This document shows positions 7,216 to 14,694 of a stretch of DNA of 48,250 bases, one piece after another. Position numbers and translations under genes: made by a program. The DNA comes from a virus, in the IMG/VR virus record IMGVR_UViG_3300028840_001102, positions 1-48,250 of that record. One strand, 5' to 3'. Positions within the stretch are counted from its first letter, which is position 1. Each line of letters starts with the position of its first letter. The notes under the pieces were generated by a model. The model was given only the letters and a program-made list of their open reading frames with translations. It ran no database searches and was not told the DNA's origin.

Positions 7216-7351
7216 TAGCCCGGCATGTGCCGTAAGGCTAGATTGTCTGGCAACTGTATGGCATGTCTACTGAGAAGGGCATGCCCCGGAATTCAAAGAA
7301 ACCCTAGGGTTAAACAATGCATCTACGTATCACAACACTTAATGTCAGGAT

Positions 7352-7385
7352 CCGGGCTTTGTGCATTGTGCCCGGTTTTTCTTTT
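7352..7385 (+). terminator. Intrinsic terminator
   Basis: CCGGGC (7352-7357), a 12-base loop and GCCCGG (7370-7375) are followed directly by TTTTTCTTTT. This is the clearest rho-independent terminator in the window. It would end the structured RNA block before the gene at 7405. Confidence 0.85.
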
Positions 7386-7404
7386 CAACGTAGGAGTTGG
7401 TAGT

Positions 7405-7569
7405 ATGGCACAGACCAAGCGGCAGATGAAGGCTTATGCGGCACTGCGGAAGGCTGCGCTCGAGGTGATTGCGGCAGACAAGGCAGCACGAAAACCTAGG
7501 CAAGCGAAAGCAAAGGCAAAGGCAAAGGCAAAGGCACTAGTGACAACGGAACCTGAACCTGCTGTGTAG
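7405..7569 (+). CDS. Small Lys/Ala-rich basic protein
   Basis: A 54-aa protein starting at ATG 7405 with TAGGAG upstream. The longer upstream frame runs through the terminator and was rejected. It is strongly basic with a run of Lys-Ala repeats (RQAKAKAKAKAKAL) encoded by a GCAAAG hexamer repeated about four times (near 7511-7534), followed by an acidic tail (EPEPAV). Such histone-H1-like tails bind nucleic acids. The hexamer repeat can change length by slippage. It lies just upstream of the AAA+ ATPase and may belong to that operon. Confidence 0.65.
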   Translation: MAQTKRQMKAYAALRKAALEVIAADKAARKPRQAKAKAKAKAKALVTTEPEPAV

Positions 7570-7584
7570 ATAGGAGCGCATGGA

Positions 7585-9156
7585 ATGGACATGGAGACGA
7601 AAGATACTACAGAAGGGCACGGGCAAACGTTTGGACGGCGTTTGTCCGTGCTCATTAGAGCCAGGGCTGGGATGCCCTGGATTGTGACACCAGAAGAGCA
7701 CCGGGCGGAAGAACTGATGACTAAGGTGGCAGGTTGGAGTGCCTTGCCGTTTGCAGTATATGCATGGAGGGCGTCCACCGGGCTCTATACTATAGAGGAC
7801 AAAACGAAAGTATTGGAAGGCACGCAGCCATTGCAGAATGCATTACGGTATATCGGGGACTCGACCGTCAGGGCAATCTATATAATGGAAGACGCGTCGG
7901 CGTGGCTTAAGGCTGACCCTGTAAGTCAGCGGATATTGAAAGACGAGATTGAAGCACAGTCCAGGCTACCAGAGGTCAATTATCGTGTAGTAGTTTTCTT
8001 GGATCAACAGACTGCACCGGATATTCCCGGTGTCGTGCCTTTGGAAATGCCCCTGCCTAATAGAAAAGAGTTGAATGGCGTTGTCGGCTCTGTGATAAAC
8101 CAGGTGAACCGGCAAGCCAGCAACGGGGATTGCGTTAGGGTAAGGCAGGCTGAAAGGGAACAGATCGTTGACGCATTGACAGGCCTACAGATGGAACAGG
8201 CTTTAGTAGCGTGTAGTACAAGCCTGGCCGAATGCAAGCGATTAGATCCGGCAAGGCTTGTCCAGACGAAAAAGCACTTGATTGGACAGGCCGGTGCAGT
8301 CCAGTGGATTGAACCTGACGAGCGCGGCCTTGATGGGATTGGCGGGCTGCGCAACCTGAAGGCGTGGCTTACCAAACGGAGGGCAGCGTTTACTAGGCAG
8401 GCGAGAGAGTGGGGTTTGCCTAGACCTAGGGCATTACTGGCAACAGGTGTGCCCGGGACCGGTAAGTCCCTGACTGCCAAGTGTATTGCAACGGCTTGGC
8501 AAATGCCGTTGCTAAGGTTTGATGTCGGGGCGGCGTTTGCCAAATGGGTTGGCGAAAGCGAGCGCGGTGTTAGGTCTGCCCTACAGACCGCAAGCGCAAT
8601 AGCACCTTGTGTCCTATGGGTAGATGAAATCGAGAAAGCCTTTGCAGGTGCCTCGTCCGGTGAGTCGGATGCAGGCACGGCGGCAAGGGTCTTTGGGCAA
8701 TTCCTAACGTGGCTTCAGGAGAACGAGGATCCGGTCTTTCTGATTGCAACCGCAAACGATGTTACACTATTGCCGCCTGAGTTCTTGCGGGCTGGCAGGT
8801 TTGACGCTACCTTCTGGGCTGATGTGCCCAATGAAAGCGCCAGGTGTGAAATCAGTGCGGTTCTAGTCAACAAATACGAGGTCTGCAAAGGTATAGACCT
8901 GGACCGGTTTGCCGAGGCAGCAGACGGGTACACAGGTGCCGAAATGGAACAAGCCCTAATATCCGCCATGTATGCGGCGTTTGATGAAGGCGAGCAGGAG
9001 GTTTCTACTGACGAGGCTATCCGGGGCTTACGTGGTGTCAATAGAGTAATTGACGGTTGGGGGTCTAAACTGAAAGCACTGCGCGGTTGGGCACAAAAGG
9101 CGGCACTGCCGGCGGACATTGCGGAAGTCCAAGAACAAAGGCAAAGGAGGTTCTGA
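7585..9156 (+). CDS. AAA+ ATPase of the Ycf46 type
   Basis: A 523-aa protein. The N-terminal ~240 residues (LIRARAGMPWIVTPEEHRAE; VYAWRASTGL) match the pattern of Ycf46-type ATPases, a degenerate NTPase-like domain. The C-terminal AAA+ module has Walker A GVPGTGKS (288-295), Walker B CVLWVDEIE (D347, E348), sensor 1 ATAND (N391) and an arginine-finger region LRAGRFD (~401-407), so all catalytic elements are present. The family is known from cyanobacteria and plastids and its biochemistry is poorly known. Three genes follow in tight overlap (9156 and the DUF1257-DUF2997 fusion at 9353), an association also seen in bacteria. The start has AGGAG eight bases upstream. Confident as AAA+, fairly confident as Ycf46-like. 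Confidence 0.85.
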   Translation: MDMETKDTTEGHGQTFGRRLSVLIRARAGMPWIVTPEEHRAEELMTKVAGWSALPFAVYAWRASTGLYTIEDKTKVLEGTQPLQNALRYIGDSTVRAIYIMEDASAWLKADPVSQRILKDEIEAQSRLPEVNYRVVVFLDQQTAPDIPGVVPLEMPLPNRKELNGVVGSVINQVNRQASNGDCVRVRQAEREQIVDALTGLQMEQALVACSTSLAECKRLDPARLVQTKKHLIGQAGAVQWIEPDERGLDGIGGLRNLKAWLTKRRAAFTRQAREWGLPRPRALLATGVPGTGKSLTAKCIATAWQMPLLRFDVGAAFAKWVGESERGVRSALQTASAIAPCVLWVDEIEKAFAGASSGESDAGTAARVFGQFLTWLQENEDPVFLIATANDVTLLPPEFLRAGRFDATFWADVPNESARCEISAVLVNKYEVCKGIDLDRFAEAADGYTGAEMEQALISAMYAAFDEGEQEVSTDEAIRGLRGVNRVIDGWGSKLKALRGWAQKAALPADIAEVQEQRQRRF

Positions 9157-9356
9157 TGGACAACATTGAAGTGGTATTGATATCAAAGGCCGGCGGCACT
9201 CTATGGGAGGTGTCACTTGAACGACAGGATACTAAAGAGCGGTGGTTTGTATGGATGGCACCAGACCACGCAAGCGCTGCAAACTATGCCAATAATCTTG
9301 GGACGTTTTTGGGCGTACCCGTAAGCTGTACATATGATAAAGGACGGAAGACATGA
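9156..9356 (+). CDS. Small protein in the AAA+/DUF1257 operon
   Basis: A 66-aa protein whose ATG overlaps the ATPase stop (TGATG) with a strong AAGGAGG just upstream. It reads MDNIEVVLISKAGGTLWEVS then FVWMAPDHASAANYANNLGT, suggesting a small alpha/beta fold. Its end overlaps the next gene by four bases (ATGA), so the three products are translationally coupled and probably work together. No known domain. Confidence 0.7.
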   Translation: MDNIEVVLISKAGGTLWEVSLERQDTKERWFVWMAPDHASAANYANNLGTFLGVPVSCTYDKGRKT

Positions 9357-9934
9357 GCCATGTGACAACGATTGATTTGGTGATCAACGATCTTGATGCA
9401 TTAGAACGCGCAGCTAAGGTGTGTGGCATGGAACTAAAGCGGGGGCAAACAACGTTCAGATGGTATTACGGGAATGATCCCTGCAAGCATGCCATAGTGC
9501 TGCCGGGCAATACGGAGGCATACGAGATCGGAATCGTCCAGGAAGGTGCTACGTACAAACTGCTATTTGATGATTATCGGGGGGGCCACGGATTGCTGAC
9601 AGCCATTGGCGAGCGTGGCGAGACGTTGCTGCGTGCATACGCCATGGAACGGGTCAAATCGCTTGCACAGCGCAACGGGATGATGCTAACTACCCTTAGC
9701 CCTACCATGGTTCGCCTGACGCCTGTGGGCGTCCCTGCGGGTATGGCCGGCGGGCCTTGCAGCGTGGACGTTAACCTTGACGATATCGAGCGCATTGAAG
9801 TCGAGGGACTGGGTTTTACCGGTGCAGCTTGTGACCAGGCTATGGGACCGGTTGAGCAGGCCCTCGGTATTCAGACCGGCCGAACCAACAAACCTGATTA
9901 TGGCGTGGCTGATTTCTCGCAGTTAGGGAGATGA
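9353..9934 (+). CDS. DUF1257 (Ycf35)-DUF2997 fusion protein
   Basis: A 193-aa protein. Residues 1-~105 follow the DUF1257/Ycf35 pattern: MSHVTTIDLVINDLDALERA at the start, then the Gly-rich YDIG-like EAYEIGIVQEGATYKLLFDD and a C-terminal helix AYAMERVKSLAQRNGM. Residues ~135-185 read like DUF2997: EVEGLGFTGAACDQAMGPVE followed by QALGIQTGRTNKPDY. The two domains are normally separate small neighbouring proteins; here they are fused. The gene overlaps its upstream neighbour and follows a Ycf46-type ATPase, repeating on a phage the cyanobacterial ycf35/ycf46 pairing. Molecular function is unknown. Identification rests on recalled family patterns, not a search. Confidence 0.75.
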   Translation: MSHVTTIDLVINDLDALERAAKVCGMELKRGQTTFRWYYGNDPCKHAIVLPGNTEAYEIGIVQEGATYKLLFDDYRGGHGLLTAIGERGETLLRAYAMERVKSLAQRNGMMLTTLSPTMVRLTPVGVPAGMAGGPCSVDVNLDDIERIEVEGLGFTGAACDQAMGPVEQALGIQTGRTNKPDYGVADFSQLGR

Positions 9935-10074
9935 TGATGCATCGTCCTGATTATCATGTCACACCGGACAAAGAGGGGTCTGGTATGATTGCGGGGTGTT
10001 GTTTTGCGCTGTTTATAATGATATACATAGGCGTGGTAACCTGGGATGTTATTAGTCGCCTATTGTCTAAGTAA
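9934..10074 (+). CDS. Short single-span membrane peptide
   Basis: A 46-aa frame overlapping the stop of the previous gene; ATGs at 9931, 9934 and 9937 share the ribosome site TTAGGGAG. I favour 9934. A polar N-terminus (HRPDYHVTPDKEGSG) is followed by one hydrophobic span (MIAGCCFALFIMIYIGVVTW) and a short tail ending LSK. It might anchor the preceding ATPase-DUF1257 module at the membrane or be a small lysis protein such as a holin or antiholin. Neither is proven. Confidence 0.6.
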   Translation: MMHRPDYHVTPDKEGSGMIAGCCFALFIMIYIGVVTWDVISRLLSK

Positions 10075-10090
10075 GTACTGAAACCGTCCA

Positions 10091-10129
10091 GGGCGGCGGG
10101 GTTCTCTATTCGTCTCCGCCCCGTCGCCC
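10091..10129 (+). terminator. Strong GC-rich hairpin upstream of tRNA-Asp
   Basis: GGGCGGCGGGG (10091-10101) pairs with CCCCGTCGCCC (10119-10129) with one G-U. It is followed only by GCTTT, so termination may be partial. It lies five bases before the tRNA-Asp 5' end and could also guide tRNA processing. Confidence 0.5.
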
Positions 10130-10134
10130 GCTTT

Positions 10135-10208
10135 GGGGTAGTGGTCTAGTTTGGGAAGACGTCGGCTTGTCAAGCCGGAGAACGCGGGTTCAAGTCCCGT
10201 CTACCCCG
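10135..10208 (+). tRNA. tRNA-Asp (GTC)
   Basis: A canonical cloverleaf. Acceptor is GGGGTAG/CTACCCC, D arm GTCT/AGAC, anticodon stem TCGGC/GCCGG with loop TTGTCAA (anticodon GTC), variable loop AGAAC, and T arm GCGGG-TTCAAGT-CCCGT. The discriminator is G73, as in tRNA-Asp. CCA is not encoded. Confidence 0.95.
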
Positions 10209-10254
10209 TTTCAACGTGTTGATAGTGTTGTCTTTAATCAAAGGGAGTTGAGTC

Positions 10255-11016
10255 ATGCGACTTAGTAATTGTACAATCCTGATCGTTAAGGCGGGTATCA
10301 GGGGCGGGGTTGAATACACCAGGGTGGAGCCTAGGGTTGAAGTCCAGGGGGTGCTTGAAAAATCAGAATGGGAAGTCAAGAAAACCGTGTTTGATGTTGA
10401 TGAACGCAAACAGGCTATTAACCTAGTGGAGCGCTTGAAGCGTTCAATGCGCAACCTAGGTCTTGTGACCGATTTGGGCATTGTAATGCCGTTTGCCAAG
10501 ATGCCAGAATGGCAAGCGTTGCACAAGGCCAACCGTGCGCTTGCAACAGAATGGAACAGCGCTGCACGGTATACAACCGTGCAATACTATTGCATTGCGC
10601 ACGTCATTGCCTCTGATGCGGAAGCCGGTAGATATGTGCGGGATGTTGTGAAGCAAAGCCTTGCAGCTATTAGGGAGGCAATCGTGGCGGGGGATGTAGA
10701 ACGTACTAAAATGGCTTTTAAAGAGTTGCGCGGTCTAGACCTGGTGGTTAGGGAGGAGAATCGAGAGCAGGTCCAGCAGAGCTTGGAATTGGCCAGAAAG
10801 TGTGTTCGTGATATGCGCAAGGCACTTAAGAAATTGAAGGAGAGTGACCCCGATGCTACATTGGGGGAAGACGAAACACGGGGTGGTATTGTGGCCCGTA
10901 TTGAAGGGGCGTTGTTTGGTGAGACCAAATCTGGCGAAAACGAACAGCCGGACCAGGACGTTGACCTGACCAGGTTTGACACCGCATTGTATGCCGAGGA
11001 GTCTAGCAATGTCTAA
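10255..11016 (+). CDS. Helical protein of the recombination region, unknown
   Basis: A 253-aa protein starting at ATG 10255 with AAGGGAG upstream. A short N-terminal beta-like part (MRLSNCTILIVKAGIRGGVE) is followed by a long, charged helical region (~40-205) and an acidic C-terminal tail (~205-253). I do not recognise the family. It heads a coupled set (8-base overlap with the next gene, which overlaps the annealing-type protein), so it may be an accessory factor in recombination or replication. Confidence 0.65.
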   Translation: MRLSNCTILIVKAGIRGGVEYTRVEPRVEVQGVLEKSEWEVKKTVFDVDERKQAINLVERLKRSMRNLGLVTDLGIVMPFAKMPEWQALHKANRALATEWNSAARYTTVQYYCIAHVIASDAEAGRYVRDVVKQSLAAIREAIVAGDVERTKMAFKELRGLDLVVREENREQVQQSLELARKCVRDMRKALKKLKESDPDATLGEDETRGGIVARIEGALFGETKSGENEQPDQDVDLTRFDTALYAEESSNV

Positions 11017-11206
11017 TGACGAAATGCGGATCAGCCGCATGTTGCGAGAGGAGCGGGATATCGTGCGATCGCAAATCAGAGACGATTTGATATCGTGGCT
11101 TAGGGAACGGCATTATCCTAGGCATATGGTAAATTCCGTTATGGCGAAAGTCCGAAGTGTTACTAATCCAGAGTCGCCTATAATCGAGGAGACGGAGAAT
11201 GTCTGA
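11009..11206 (+). CDS. Small charged helical protein
   Basis: A 65-aa protein starting at ATG 11009 inside the end of the previous gene, with GAGGAG upstream. It is Arg/Glu-rich (RMLREERDIVRSQIRDDLIS) and helical. The next gene starts inside its end, so the three are translationally coupled. Function unknown. Confidence 0.6.
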   Translation: MSNDEMRISRMLREERDIVRSQIRDDLISWLRERHYPRHMVNSVMAKVRSVTNPESPIIEETENV

Positions 11207-12230
11207 AGGTAAGAAAGCAGAAATCACTAAGGTAGAAGTTGCCCCTGTTGTCCAGGCGCAGCCCTTTGATGTTGGCCAGGAGTTGGCCCGGGTGGATGAA
11301 CGGTTGACTTACCTAGACAAGGTGGCCGATAAGGCCCTAGCCCGAACAACCGCCAAAGACTGGCAAGACTTTGGGGGGAATGCGTGGCTTCAGTATTCAG
11401 GCGGCTCGAAGCTAACGGCGTTGTTTGCCGTAGAGTTTCGGGATATCGTGGTTAGTTTGGTCCTGAGAGGTGGCGTCCCCTTGGAGGCACCGAAAGGGAA
11501 CGATTGGAAATCCCTAAGCGAGTTTGTCAGGTTCGCCCAACAGCATGAGAAAGAGATTGTGGGCTTTGAAGTCATGGGGCTTGTCCGGTCCTGCAACGTG
11601 TTTAGGGTGATCAACGGTAGAGACCCAGAGCTTGACGAGGGGTGGACCCAAGTCATTGGCGGGCGGTCTGCTCTTGATGAATGGTTCACGAAGCAACAGC
11701 AGACGGACGTGCTTGATATCCGCAAGGCAGCCGTTACGAACTGGAAAGGTAGGGCCGTACAGGAGATCCTAGGCCTGGCCGGCTATAGTATGGCAGACCT
11801 TAGGTCCAGGGGTTTGGGTAAGCAGGCTGAAGGTGCAGGCAAGGTTGCATTTAGGAACGGCGCACAAGGTGGTCGGGCTGCCAGGCCAGAAGGGCCTAAA
11901 GACGAGGCACACCGGAAGGAGATTAGGGAACTGTTGTATGGCATCTATCCTGGCCCTGAAGAGTGCCAGGACAAGTTAGAAGAATTGACAGCCTTTACCG
12001 GTAAAGATGGGACGGAAGTCCCTGGTGTCAGGGAAACCACTAGGTTGTCAGGGAAGCGACTTGATGTAACGCTATCAAAGGTACGTGCCTGGCATAAGGC
12101 CCAGACCGCCCAGATGGCAAACGGAACGGAACCGCAAACCGAAGATCCGGGAGACGATTCGGAACGTGTACAGGCAGAGCGTGAGGCCGCGGCCGATGTT
12201 GCCAATGTCAATAGTACGGAGGGATTCTAA
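11199..12230 (+). CDS. Putative single-strand annealing / recombination-associated protein
   Basis: A 343-aa protein. Residues ~45-205 contain DWQDFGGNAWLQYSGGSKLT and later DIRKAAVTNWKGRAVQEILG followed by LAGY. The pattern 'pdv-rkaA-tN--gRa---llGl' recurs in phage annealing or Rad52/RecT-like recombination proteins and relatives. The rest is a Gly/Arg linker, a helical segment and an acidic tail ending STEGF, which resembles the acidic tips of ssDNA-binding proteins. A Cas4/RecB-like nuclease lies ~440 bp downstream, giving the usual annealase-exonuclease pair. The leader GGAGACGGAGA resembles that of the early genes. Assignment is moderate. Confidence 0.55.
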   Translation: MSEGKKAEITKVEVAPVVQAQPFDVGQELARVDERLTYLDKVADKALARTTAKDWQDFGGNAWLQYSGGSKLTALFAVEFRDIVVSLVLRGGVPLEAPKGNDWKSLSEFVRFAQQHEKEIVGFEVMGLVRSCNVFRVINGRDPELDEGWTQVIGGRSALDEWFTKQQQTDVLDIRKAAVTNWKGRAVQEILGLAGYSMADLRSRGLGKQAEGAGKVAFRNGAQGGRAARPEGPKDEAHRKEIRELLYGIYPGPEECQDKLEELTAFTGKDGTEVPGVRETTRLSGKRLDVTLSKVRAWHKAQTAQMANGTEPQTEDPGDDSERVQAEREAAADVANVNSTEGF

Positions 12231-12291
12231 TGTGTACGGTTGTCATCGATGACTAGGTTAACTGTATTAGAAACAACATAGGAGCTGGACG

Positions 12292-12603
12292 ATGGGCACT
12301 CCGCTTAAAAACGATGATAGGTTTGAGTGGTTAAAGGGGTTGACGAAAGCTCAGCTGCAAGACCGGGTTATAATACTGGACAATAACCTTGCGGATATAA
12401 CAACCAAACTATCCCGAAAGCGGGAGGGATATGAACCACATATTGTCAATTATGATGAACGGATGCGCTACATCAACACCCGCATTGAGGTCTTACATAG
12501 GGAGGTTGAACGATTGCGGATGGGCTGTACCTGGTACCGAAAGGCTTTGAGCTCTGTTATGTTGGCAACAGATGATCTGCCCATGGCAGCATGCCCCGAT
12601 TGA
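12292..12603 (+). CDS. Coiled-coil protein, unknown
   Basis: A 103-aa protein starting at ATG 12292 with TAGGAG upstream. The body is a long amphipathic helix pair (LQDRVIILDNNLADITTKLS; RYINTRIEVLHREVERLRMG) typical of a coiled coil, with a short C-terminus. It lies between the annealing-type protein and the nuclease, so it may be an accessory of that pair. No domain recognised. Confidence 0.65.
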   Translation: MGTPLKNDDRFEWLKGLTKAQLQDRVIILDNNLADITTKLSRKREGYEPHIVNYDERMRYINTRIEVLHREVERLRMGCTWYRKALSSVMLATDDLPMAACPD

Positions 12604-12667
12604 AATTCAGGGGTGACGGGAGTTGATTATTGCTGCAGAAATGGACCAATAGAGCAGGAGCGCTAGT

Positions 12668-13747
12668 ATGAACAGAATCATTGCGGCTGTTAGGGATTCT
12701 TGGGATGCGGATATCCCGGAAGAGGCTGCCACTGGGCAGGTGGTATTGCCGAGTGGCGAAAGCCCTGCAAAGAAGGTGTCGTCTAGGTTAGATAGGTTCT
12801 TTCAGGACAAGGCACTTGCCACCGGTGGCAGTTACTCTAGTGATTGGAATAGGGCAAGTCAGATGGGGGATGCTTGCGACAGGCGGCTTGTCTATATGCG
12901 GACCTGTAATGAGGCCCAGGAGGCCTTTGCCCCTTGGGTAATGCAAATCCTAGAAGACGGTTCGGCACAAGAACGGCTCTGGAAAGGCCGTTTGATGGAA
13001 GCAGGGTTTGACATTGAGCACGCACAACAAAAGTTAGTATGGCCTGAATACAAGATTCGGGGTCATATTGATGGAGTCCTAGTTCACCCCGACGGCGACC
13101 GGGTTTGTTTTGAATTGAAACGGCTTAACGCTAACGCGGCGTCCCGTATCCGGCGATGGCAGGACTTTGTCAGTACAAGTTTCTATAGGCATTATCCGGC
13201 GCAGCTTGCCTTGTATCTATTGATGCGTGGGGAGACAGACGGAGTTTTCATTATCACGTATGAAGGCCATTTCAAGGTACTGGATTTCAGTCTGGATGAC
13301 CCCGAATGTTTGGACTATGCCGAGAAGGCGTTACAGCAGGCGGAGCGGGTCAATGCGCACGTTGAAGCCGGCACCATGCCTGAGAGAATTGCGGATCTTG
13401 GGGTTTGCGCAACGTGCCGATATTCCGCAACGTGTTTGCCTGATTTGCCGGCTGCCGTAGAGACCGAATGCCAGGAGATTGATGACCCTACAATCAAGGG
13501 CATTCTGGACAGGCGTGGGGACCTCGAGCCCGACGCTAAGGAGTTTGGCAAGCTTGACAAGCAAGTCAAAGCCCTTATGCGTGGGAGGCCACATGTCAGG
13601 TGTGGTGATTGGGAAATCAAAGGTAAGACCATTACAACTCGGCGATTAGATACCAAGGCACTGCCTGAAGCTATCAAAGCCCAGTTTCTAATGGAAAGTG
13701 AGTACTGGCGTTGTCAGATTAGAAGGAGCGATACCGATGTCACTTGA
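12668..13747 (+). CDS. PD-(D/E)XK nuclease, Cas4/RecB-like, with probable Fe-S cluster
   Basis: A 359-aa protein. Motifs in order: Cys70 (GDACDRRLV), D135 in GHIDGVLV, E149-x-K151 in CFELKRL, and Q179 in YPAQLALYLL. A C-terminal cysteine triplet follows: C247, C250, C256 (CATCRYSATC). One upstream Cys plus three downstream Cys around a PD-(D/E)XK core is the Cas4/AddB-type layout that holds a [4Fe-4S] cluster. Expected activity is 5'-3' ssDNA exonuclease or end resection for recombination with the annealing-type protein upstream. No CRISPR array is present, so a CRISPR role is not indicated. Residues after ~290 are unassigned. Start ATG has CAGGAG upstream. Confidence 0.85.
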   Translation: MNRIIAAVRDSWDADIPEEAATGQVVLPSGESPAKKVSSRLDRFFQDKALATGGSYSSDWNRASQMGDACDRRLVYMRTCNEAQEAFAPWVMQILEDGSAQERLWKGRLMEAGFDIEHAQQKLVWPEYKIRGHIDGVLVHPDGDRVCFELKRLNANAASRIRRWQDFVSTSFYRHYPAQLALYLLMRGETDGVFIITYEGHFKVLDFSLDDPECLDYAEKALQQAERVNAHVEAGTMPERIADLGVCATCRYSATCLPDLPAAVETECQEIDDPTIKGILDRRGDLEPDAKEFGKLDKQVKALMRGRPHVRCGDWEIKGKTITTRRLDTKALPEAIKAQFLMESEYWRCQIRRSDTDVT

Positions 13748-13979
13748 CAACAGGGCCGCGTTGTGTGAAAGTCAGGCAGCTTTGAGAGACCTTAAGGTTG
13801 CGGCAACGAGGCTTTATAATAGTTTTGATGCATTGCTGGATGAACCGTTGCGCATGTCAAGGGAGGATATCGCCTGCATCGTGCGCGGCATTGTACAGAA
13901 TTACATCAACGCAGGACTTTTTCCGCCTGCCTATAGGACAAAGATTGCCGCAGAAATATCTAAGGCCTTAACATCATAA
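13737..13979 (+). CDS. Small protein, unknown
   Basis: An 80-aa helical protein starting at ATG 13737, overlapping the end of the nuclease gene, with AAGGAG upstream (MSLDNRAALCESQAALRDLK). The overlap suggests coupling to the nuclease. No domain is recognised. Confidence 0.6.
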   Translation: MSLDNRAALCESQAALRDLKVAATRLYNSFDALLDEPLRMSREDIACIVRGIVQNYINAGLFPPAYRTKIAAEISKALTS

Positions 13980-13996
13980 GGCACAAGGAGCGCGTC

Positions 13997-14449
13997 GTGA
14001 GTAGGAAATCAAGACGGCGGCCGTTTGTTGTTACGAGACCAAACCCTAAGGAAAGCGGGGTTTGTACCTGGTGTGGTGAAGCCATGGAACCTAGGCGGGG
14101 GACACAGGATGGTAGGTCTTATGATAGGCATGTTTGCCCAATGTGTGAAAGGTTACGCAGGGGTTGGTTAAGCAAGTGTATTGCACACGGACCGCAGTTA
14201 GCACTCCATGTAATGCGGAAAGAGGCCAAAGCCACGGCTGATATTAAGCCAAAGGTCAAGGCAGAACCTAAGCCTAAGGTTGATTTGGCAACTCATGTCA
14301 ACGTCAACGGGGTTCTTGAGTTGCCGTTTAGTACGGTGCCGGAGTCTAACGGAAACCGGAGCGAACTGGACGAGATAGAGTCTGTACGGCAAAAGGTTAG
14401 AGAGTTAGCCTATGGCGTGGCTATGGTCATGGACATGCTTGACATGTAA
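13997..14449 (+). CDS. Zn-finger protein with basic linker
   Basis: A 150-aa protein starting at GTG 13997, fixed by CAAGGAG upstream. A treble-clef or ribbon-like zinc site is formed by CTWC (~23-26) and CPMC (~48-51), with RHV just before the second pair. A Lys/Pro-rich linker (KPKVKAEPKPKVDLA) and a helical C-terminus follow. The layout suggests nucleic-acid binding. HNH residues are not complete, so it is not called a nuclease. Confidence 0.6.
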   Translation: MSRKSRRRPFVVTRPNPKESGVCTWCGEAMEPRRGTQDGRSYDRHVCPMCERLRRGWLSKCIAHGPQLALHVMRKEAKATADIKPKVKAEPKPKVDLATHVNVNGVLELPFSTVPESNGNRSELDEIESVRQKVRELAYGVAMVMDMLDM

Positions 14450-14472
14450 TATGATGTATAAAGGAGCCTATT

Positions 14473-14694
14473 ATGCCACATGACAAACCACATCAAATCT
14501 TTTGCCTTATGGAATTAGAGGATGTTGCAAAGGCCAAGGGTGCCGTATATGCGCCTGATAGCCGGGCTTGGCGGAAACCCAAACCGGCAGCCGTTGTATT
14601 GAGGCTTCAGGGCGACATCATCTTGGGCCTGTTACGGAAAGGCCTGTTTGTATATAACAAGGACTCTGGCCAAGATGCCCAACAGAAAAGATAG
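14473..14694 (+). CDS. Small protein, unknown
   Basis: A 73-aa protein starting at ATG 14473 with AAAGGAG upstream. It reads MPHDKPHQIFCLMELEDVAK and then a short hydrophobic segment IILGLLRKGLFVY, too short to be a sure membrane span. The C-terminus overlaps the next gene by 20 bases. Function unknown. Confidence 0.55.
   Translation: MPHDKPHQIFCLMELEDVAKAKGAVYAPDSRAWRKPKPAAVVLRLQGDIILGLLRKGLFVYNKDSGQDAQQKR

Larger units (their letters stand above)
6886..7404 (+). ncRNA. Structured non-coding block with several hairpins and a tRNA-like gene
   Basis: About 520 bp without a protein gene and dense in inverted repeats. CCGGGTAGCA (7046-7055) pairs with TGTTGCCCGG (7073-7082) allowing two G-U pairs. 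GCCCGG (7086-7091) pairs with CCGGGC (7118-7123) around CCGGT/ACCGG (7088-7092/7101-7105). The tRNA-like gene is at 7127-7215. TAGCC+CGGCA (7216-7225) pairs with TGCCG+GGCTA (7228-7240). GTGGTC (6961) can pair with GGCCAC (6981). A terminator at 7352-7385 closes the block. This suggests one or more stable phage RNAs ending at that terminator; boundaries are not known. Confidence 0.5.

Noticed and set aside
7298-7313. ACCCTAGGGT palindrome as an operator
   Set aside because: Short, single occurrence in the RNA block and no recognised binding protein; insufficient support.
7225-7569. 114-aa version of the Lys/Ala-rich gene with an upstream start
   Set aside because: The added part runs through the hairpins and the intrinsic terminator; ATG 7405 has a good ribosome site.
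12668-13747. Cas4-like nuclease as part of a CRISPR system
   Set aside because: No array or other cas genes; it sits beside an annealing-type protein, as phage recombination nucleases do.
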